Origin: an uncultured Oscillospiraceae bacterium
GTDB taxonomy: Bacteria; Bacillota; Clostridia; Oscillospirales; Oscillospiraceae
NCBI GenBank assembly: GCA_934636305.1
Contig: CAKUAM010000024.1
Span: 1-26,156 of the forward strand
DNA length: 26,156 nt
Reading direction: 5' to 3'
Positions 22,270-26,156 of this stretch are shown one piece after another. Under the pieces are notes generated by a model. The model ran no database searches, was not told the DNA's origin, and was given only the letters and a program-made list of their open reading frames with translations. Position numbers and translations under genes: made by a program. Within the stretch, counting starts at the first letter, position 1. Every line of letters begins with the position of its first letter.

Positions 22270-23331
22270 CTATGCGTTTTGCAGATACCAGGCAATCAGA
22301 AGATCCGCGGCTTCGCCGTAGCTCTGTACGCCGGATTCCTCGGAAAAGGCCTTCAGATAGGTGTCGTTGACTTTCTGTGCAGCATCCTGTACGGTGCCCT
22401 CATACTGCGCATAGTGGGCATTGGCAGCCTTGATATCGGTGATAACGCGGCTGTCCAGCGTGCTCCAGATTTGACTGGCGGCAGTCTTATCAACGGCGGA
22501 GAGCGCGTTGTGGCAGTAGATATACGCGCCGAACGCGCCGGAATATGCAAAGTCGTCATTGCCGGAGGCCATGCAGGCCAGATAGGCGCAGAAGTTGGCG
22601 TCATCCTCGGCGGCAACGGCCTGCTTGTGCGCAAGCTCATGACACATGGTAAACGGAATCCACGCGGGATAGGTATCCGGGTTGACGCACGACTCGCCGG
22701 TCAGGCAGACGAAAATGCCCGTCGTGCCGAATTGGCTGAACAGCCGCCAGGAGGCCAGCGACTTGACTGGGCCGAGCCTACCGGAGAAGAAGGGGGAGGA
22801 CTGTGACAGGGTGCCGTAAGCATCGGCGGCTTCCGCAGAAAGTGCAGAAAATTCCGGGTAGACCGTGCGCCCGTCATCATCGCGTGAGACGCTGCCGGCG
22901 TACTGGTTGGCCTGTGCAGCATAATAGGCAGTGGCAGCGGTCAGCTCCTGCCTGGTATATTCGCGGACATTTAAATTGAGCGTCTGGCCGATTTCCGGGC
23001 CAAAATGGTTGAGACCCCAGAGCGCAACAAAGGCAAATACGCCGATGCATGCGCCAAGCAGCACGCCGGACAGCCAGCGAAGAAGGCTGTGATGCTTGGT
23101 AAAGACGCAGATGAAGGTATAGAAAAACCACAGGGCCAGCAGCACGACAAGCACCTCCCATACGGCAAAGGGGACGAGGGAGGTGACAGACGAAATTGCG
23201 GCGATAGCCGCGCGGGACCAGCCGGTATAGAAGGAAAAAAGTGCAGATGGGGCGGCCTTGGCAAATGCGGCCAGCAGCCCGGTCAGCACCAGCAGGATTG
23301 CAGATAGAATCACTCTGCCGATTGCTTTCAA
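22270..23331 (-). CDS. DUF3810-type membrane protein with HELAH metal motif
   Basis: 353 aa from the TTG at 23331. Three membrane segments near the N-terminus (VILSAILLVLTGLLAAFA; VWEVLVVLLALWFFYTFICVF; WLSGVLLGACIGVFAFVALWG), then a soluble domain. HELAH at residues 231-235 in MCHELAHKQAVAAEDDANF is an HExxH zinc site, with a Glu-Asp pair shortly after, the DUF3810 pattern. Function unknown; probably a membrane-anchored metalloprotease-like protein. Start is uncertain: no ATG or GTG fits well, and TTG 23331 has AAGGAT about 10 nt upstream. A TTG further up (23427) would place the predicted promoter inside the gene. Confidence 0.78.
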   Translation of the reverse strand: MKAIGRVILSAILLVLTGLLAAFAKAAPSALFSFYTGWSRAAIAAISSVTSLVPFAVWEVLVVLLALWFFYTFICVFTKHHSLLRWLSGVLLGACIGVFAFVALWGLNHFGPEIGQTLNLNVREYTRQELTAATAYYAAQANQYAGSVSRDDDGRTVYPEFSALSAEAADAYGTLSQSSPFFSGRLGPVKSLASWRLFSQFGTTGIFVCLTGESCVNPDTYPAWIPFTMCHELAHKQAVAAEDDANFCAYLACMASGNDDFAYSGAFGAYIYCHNALSAVDKTAASQIWSTLDSRVITDIKAANAHYAQYEGTVQDAAQKVNDTYLKAFSEESGVQSYGEAADLLIAWYLQNA

Positions 23332-23389
23332 GGTTTCACGGATCCTTTCTGGGCGCTCGGGATCGGGGAGCGCAGAATTTTCTGCAAAG

Positions 23390-23398
23390 AGTATAGCA
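23390..23398 (-). promoter_or_regulatory. Extended -10 promoter of the DUF3810-type gene
   Basis: Minus-strand TGCTATACT at 23398-23390 has the extended -10 form; no good -35 is seen. It lies about 60 nt upstream of TTG 23331 and helps choose that start. Confidence 0.5.
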
Positions 23399-23445
23399 CA
23401 AAGTGCAGAAAAACAAAACAGTTCTTTCAAATTTCTGCCGTGCAG

Positions 23446-23473
23446 TTGACTTTACCGTGAATTCCACTATAAT
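23446..23473 (+). promoter_or_regulatory. Promoter of the glycyl-tRNA synthetase gene
   Basis: TTGACT (23446-23451), 16-nt spacer, perfect TATAAT (23468-23473), about 39 nt upstream of the start codon. A strong housekeeping-type promoter. The leader is too short for a T-box. Confidence 0.85.
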
Positions 23474-23511
23474 AAAGAAACGAAATCATATCCGTCAGGA
23501 GGACAGAATGA

Positions 23512-24924
23512 ATGATGAAAAACAGTGAAAAGTCCATGGATAAGATCATTGCCCTGTGTAAGGGGCGCGGTTTTGTATTTGCCGGCAGCGAAATTTATGG
23601 CGGTCTGGCAAACAGCTGGGATTATGGTCCTCTTGGCGTGGAATTCAAGAACAACGTCAAAAAGGCATGGCTGAAAAAATTCGTGCAGGAGAGCCCGTAT
23701 AATGTCGGTCTGGACGCGGCCATTATCATGAATCCGCAGACGTGGATCACAACCGGCCATGTTTCCAGCTTCTCCGATCCGCTGCTCGACTGCAAGGCCT
23801 GCAAGGCGCGCCACCGCGCGGATAAGCTGATTGGTGAGGAGCACCATGAGGTCAACGTCGACGCCATGAGCTTTGACGAGATGGACAAGTTCATTGCTGA
23901 GCACGAGGATATTGTCTGCCCCGTTTGCGGCAAGCATGACTTCACGCCGATCCGGAAGTTCAACCTTATGTTCAAGACGGCCATCGGCGTGACCGAGGAT
24001 TCGTCGTCCACCTGCTATCTGCGGCCGGAGACGGCGCAGGGCATTTTTGTGAACTTTGCGAATATCCAGCGCACCACCCGCCGCAAGCTGCCGTTCGGCG
24101 TCTGCCAGGTCGGCAAGGCCTTCCGCAACGAGATCACCCCGGGCAACTTCACCTTCCGTACCCGTGAGTTCGAGCAGATGGAGTGCGAGTTTTTCTGCAA
24201 GCCCGGTACGGATCTGGAGTGGTTTGCATACTGGAAGGATTACTGCGTGAACTGGCTCAAGAGCCTTGGCCTGCATGAGGAAAACCTCCGTCTGCGTGAC
24301 CATGAGCCTGCGGAACTGGCGTTCTATTCCCGCGCTACAACGGATATCGAATATGCATTCCCGTTCACCGACTGGGGTGAGCTGTGGGGCATTGCCGACC
24401 GCACCGATTATGACCTGAAGCGTCATCAGGAGGCATCCGGCAAGGATCTGACCTACTTCGATCAGGAGGCCAACGAGCACTATATCCCGTATGTCATCGA
24501 GCCGTCGCTGGGCTGCGACCGTGTGGCGCTGGCCTTCCTCTGCGAGGCATATGACGAGGAGATCATTGACGCAGAGAAGAACGACGTGCGTGTTGTTCTG
24601 CACCTGCACCCGGCGCTGGCTCCGTACAAGGCAGCAATTCTGCCGCTGTCGAAGAAGCTGGCGGAGCCAGCACGCAAGATCTATCAGGATCTGTGCGGCG
24701 ACTTCATGCTGGACTACGATGACACAGGCTCCATTGGCAAGCGCTATCGCCGGGAGGATGAGATCGGTACACCGTATTGCATCACAGTTGACTTTGCAAC
24801 TGTCGGCGACGATAAGACGCCGGCTGATAACGCCGTGACGATTCGTGACCGCGATTCCATGGAGCAGGTTCGCGTTCCGATCAGTGAGCTGAAGGCCTGG
24901 CTGGCAGAGCACACAAAATTCTGA
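23512..24924 (+). CDS. glyQS: Glycyl-tRNA synthetase (single-chain, homodimer type)
   Basis: Charges tRNA-Gly with glycine in the cytoplasm. 470 aa class II synthetase of the one-polypeptide type. N-terminal [18 protein letters not shown] and SWDYGPLG. Motif 2 region [12 protein letters not shown] ... [19 protein letters not shown]. Class signature [16 protein letters not shown]. Motif 3 region [14 protein letters not shown]. The anticodon-binding domain begins near [21 protein letters not shown] zinc-type cluster CKACKA ... CPVCGK lies in the insertion. ATG 23512 with AGGAGG 8 nt upstream; the ATG at 23508 is in a frame that stops at once. Ends in an intrinsic terminator. Confidence 0.97.
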   Translation: MMKNSEKSMDKIIALCKGRGFVFAGSEIYGGLANSWDYGPLGVEFKNNVKKAWLKKFVQESPYNVGLDAAIIMNPQTWITTGHVSSFSDPLLDCKACKARHRADKLIGEEHHEVNVDAMSFDEMDKFIAEHEDIVCPVCGKHDFTPIRKFNLMFKTAIGVTEDSSSTCYLRPETAQGIFVNFANIQRTTRRKLPFGVCQVGKAFRNEITPGNFTFRTREFEQMECEFFCKPGTDLEWFAYWKDYCVNWLKSLGLHEENLRLRDHEPAELAFYSRATTDIEYAFPFTDWGELWGIADRTDYDLKRHQEASGKDLTYFDQEANEHYIPYVIEPSLGCDRVALAFLCEAYDEEIIDAEKNDVRVVLHLHPALAPYKAAILPLSKKLAEPARKIYQDLCGDFMLDYDDTGSIGKRYRREDEIGTPYCITVDFATVGDDKTPADNAVTIRDRDSMEQVRVPISELKAWLAEHTKF

Positions 24925-24930
24925 GAACTG

Positions 24931-24956
24931 AAAAGGGGCCACAGGGCCCCTTTTTT
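24931..24956 (+). terminator. Intrinsic terminator of glyQS
   Basis: Stem AAAAGGGGCC / GGCCCCTTTT with an ACAG loop and a run of six T in total, 7 nt after the stop codon. Confidence 0.9.
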
Positions 24957-25015
24957 CGTAAGACAGCCGTGTAAATCACGCGGCCATACCCGGACAGAAA
25001 GCTGGAGGAAGGTAT

Positions 25016-25285
25016 ATGAAAGCAATTATTACCGTTGTCGGCCCGGACAGAGTCGGCATTATTGCAGAGGTCTGCACGCTGCTGGCTCAGCTGCATATCA
25101 GTGTGGTGGAGATCAGCCAGACCATCATGGAAAATACGTTTACGATGATTATGCTTGTACAGTGGACGCAGGGAGCGCCGGAATTTGATGCGGTACAGAG
25201 CCGCGTGACGGAAAAGGGCGACGCGATGGGGCTGTCTATCCGCATCCAGCGGCAGGATATCTTTACCGCCATGCATAGCATCTGA
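25016..25285 (+). CDS. ACT-domain protein, UPF0237 family
   Basis: 89 aa, a single ACT domain that probably binds an amino acid or another small ligand. Signature MKAIITVVGPDRVGIIAEVC at the N-terminus, then ISQTIMENTFTMIMLV and ending in RIQRQDIFTAMHSI, which defines UPF0237. GGAGGAAGG lies just before the ATG. Next to a UPF0210 gene 15 nt downstream, the usual pairing in Firmicutes. Cellular role unknown. Confidence 0.93.
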   Translation: MKAIITVVGPDRVGIIAEVCTLLAQLHISVVEISQTIMENTFTMIMLVQWTQGAPEFDAVQSRVTEKGDAMGLSIRIQRQDIFTAMHSI

Positions 25286-25300
25286 GCGGGAGGACGCGAT

Positions 25301-26156
25301 ATGCTGAACCATTCTGATATCATGTCCACGGTCGATATGATCGACCACCAGCATCTGGATATCCGGACCATTACAATGGGAATTTCCTTGCTGGACTGTG
25401 CAGACCCCAATGCAGCTGCGTGCGCGCAGAAAATTTATGACAGGATCTGCCGGCAGGCGGAACATCTGGTGGATACTGGCTGCCAGATCGAGCGGGAGCT
25501 CGGCATCCCGATTGTAAATAAGCGGATCTCCGTAACGCCGATTGCGCTTGTCGCGGCAGCAAGCGAGACAGAGGATTTCGTCCCCTTCGCAAAGGCCATG
25601 GACCGCGCGGCGAAAAGCTGCGGCGTCGATTTTATCGGCGGGTTTTCCGCGCTTGTGCACAAGGGCATTGCCTCCGGCGACCGGCGGCTGATTGCTGCCA
25701 TTCCGCAGGCGTTGGCGGAAACAGAGCTGGTCTGCTCCAGCGTCAATGTCGCCACGACAAAGGCAGGAATCAACATGGACGCGGTGCGCCTGATGGGACA
25801 GGCCATCAAAAAAACAGCTGCGCTCACCGCGGAGCAAGGCGGCCTTGGCTGCGCCAAGCTCGTTGTGTTCTGCAATGCAGTGGAGGACAACCCCTTTATG
25901 GCTGGTGCGTTCCACGGCGTGGGCGAGGCGGATGCGGTTGTGAGCGTTGGCGTATCCGGCCCCGGTGTTGTACATCATGCGCTGCAGGCAGTCAAGGGCA
26001 GACCCTTTGATGAGGTGGCGGAGTGCATCAAAAAGACAGCCTTCCGGATTACGCGCGTGGGCCAGCTTGTGGCGCAGGAGGCTTCCCACCGGCTGGGCGT
26101 GCCGTTCGGCGTGGTCGATCTGTCGCTTGCGCCGACGCCGGCAGTCGGCGACAGTG
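25301..26156 (+). CDS. UPF0210 / PFL-family protein (3' end cut by window edge)
   Basis: 285 codons are open to the right edge, out of about 450 in the family. Start [18 protein letters not shown] at ATG 25301 with GGGAGG 7 nt upstream. Conserved runs: [61 protein letters not shown] and [21 protein letters not shown]. Structurally related to the glycyl-radical enzyme fold in earlier family descriptions; biochemical role unknown. Coupled to the ACT-domain gene, which may be its ligand-sensing partner. Confidence 0.93.
   Translation, partial: MLNHSDIMSTVDMIDHQHLDIRTITMGISLLDCADPNAAACAQKIYDRICRQAEHLVDTGCQIERELGIPIVNKRISVTPIALVAAASETEDFVPFAKAMDRAAKSCGVDFIGGFSALVHKGIASGDRRLIAAIPQALAETELVCSSVNVATTKAGINMDAVRLMGQAIKKTAALTAEQGGLGCAKLVVFCNAVEDNPFMAGAFHGVGEADAVVSVGVSGPGVVHHALQAVKGRPFDEVAECIKKTAFRITRVGQLVAQEASHRLGVPFGVVDLSLAPTPAVGDS

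Noticed and set aside
23467..24942. 491-codon minus-strand open frame opposite glyQS
   Set aside because: The glycyl-tRNA synthetase on the plus strand is unmistakable. The antisense frame has no ribosome-binding site or family similarity.

Overview
The window looks like a chromosome segment from a gut-type, moderately GC-rich Clostridia bacterium, probably Oscillospiraceae (Faecalibacterium/Gemmiger-like). The grounds are strong AGGAGG ribosome-binding sites, extended -10 promoters, short lipoprotein signals ending in FAGC or MVAC, a YesM-type kinase, a DUF624 protein, a one-polypeptide glycyl-tRNA synthetase and a UPF0237/UPF0210 pair. The family is an inference from gene content, not from an alignment. 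I see no rRNA, tRNA, CRISPR array or complete transposase.

Layout. (1) 1-6666: a YesM-like sensor kinase, cut by the left edge on the minus strand, lies back to back with a plus-strand operon of two sugar ABC permeases, a lipoprotein binding protein and a GH42 beta-galactosidase. (2) 6811-7269: a minus-strand YhcH/EbgC-family sugar protein. (3) 7573-11851: a plus-strand operon of MFS transporter, N-acetylneuraminate lyase (nanA), M20 metallohydrolase and DUF624 membrane protein. (4) 11854-12077: a small inverted-repeat element whose two ends are outward-facing terminator palindromes, between convergent operons. (5) 12097-17614: a minus-strand operon, transcribed right to left, of a divergent NagB-like protein, a lipoprotein binding protein, two ABC permeases and a leaderless Asp-box (sialidase-fold) protein. 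An AraC-type regulator (17798-18679) is divergent from it with interlocking promoters. (6) 18680-19183: non-coding, with several hairpins and a 166-bp MITE-like element flanked by CTAG. (7) 19184-20242: an amidohydrolase with its own promoter. (8) 20552-21922: a MATE transporter gene broken near its end by an in-frame TAG. (9) 22270-23331: a DUF3810-type membrane metalloprotease-like protein. (10) 23512-26156: housekeeping genes, namely glycyl-tRNA synthetase, an ACT-domain protein and a UPF0210 protein cut by the right edge.

How the genes may work together. Regions 1-5 read as a host-glycan foraging island: two separate ABC importers and one MFS carrier bring in galactosides and sialylated sugars. 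The cytoplasmic GH42 enzyme and the cytoplasmic sialidase-fold protein would cut them inside the cell, and NanA would split free sialic acid into pyruvate and ManNAc. NanE, NanK, NagA and a canonical NagB are not seen here. Instead there is an M20 hydrolase and a NagB homologue that lacks a key active-site Asp, so this may be a variant amino-sugar pathway. The pathway is inference; the gene families are well supported.
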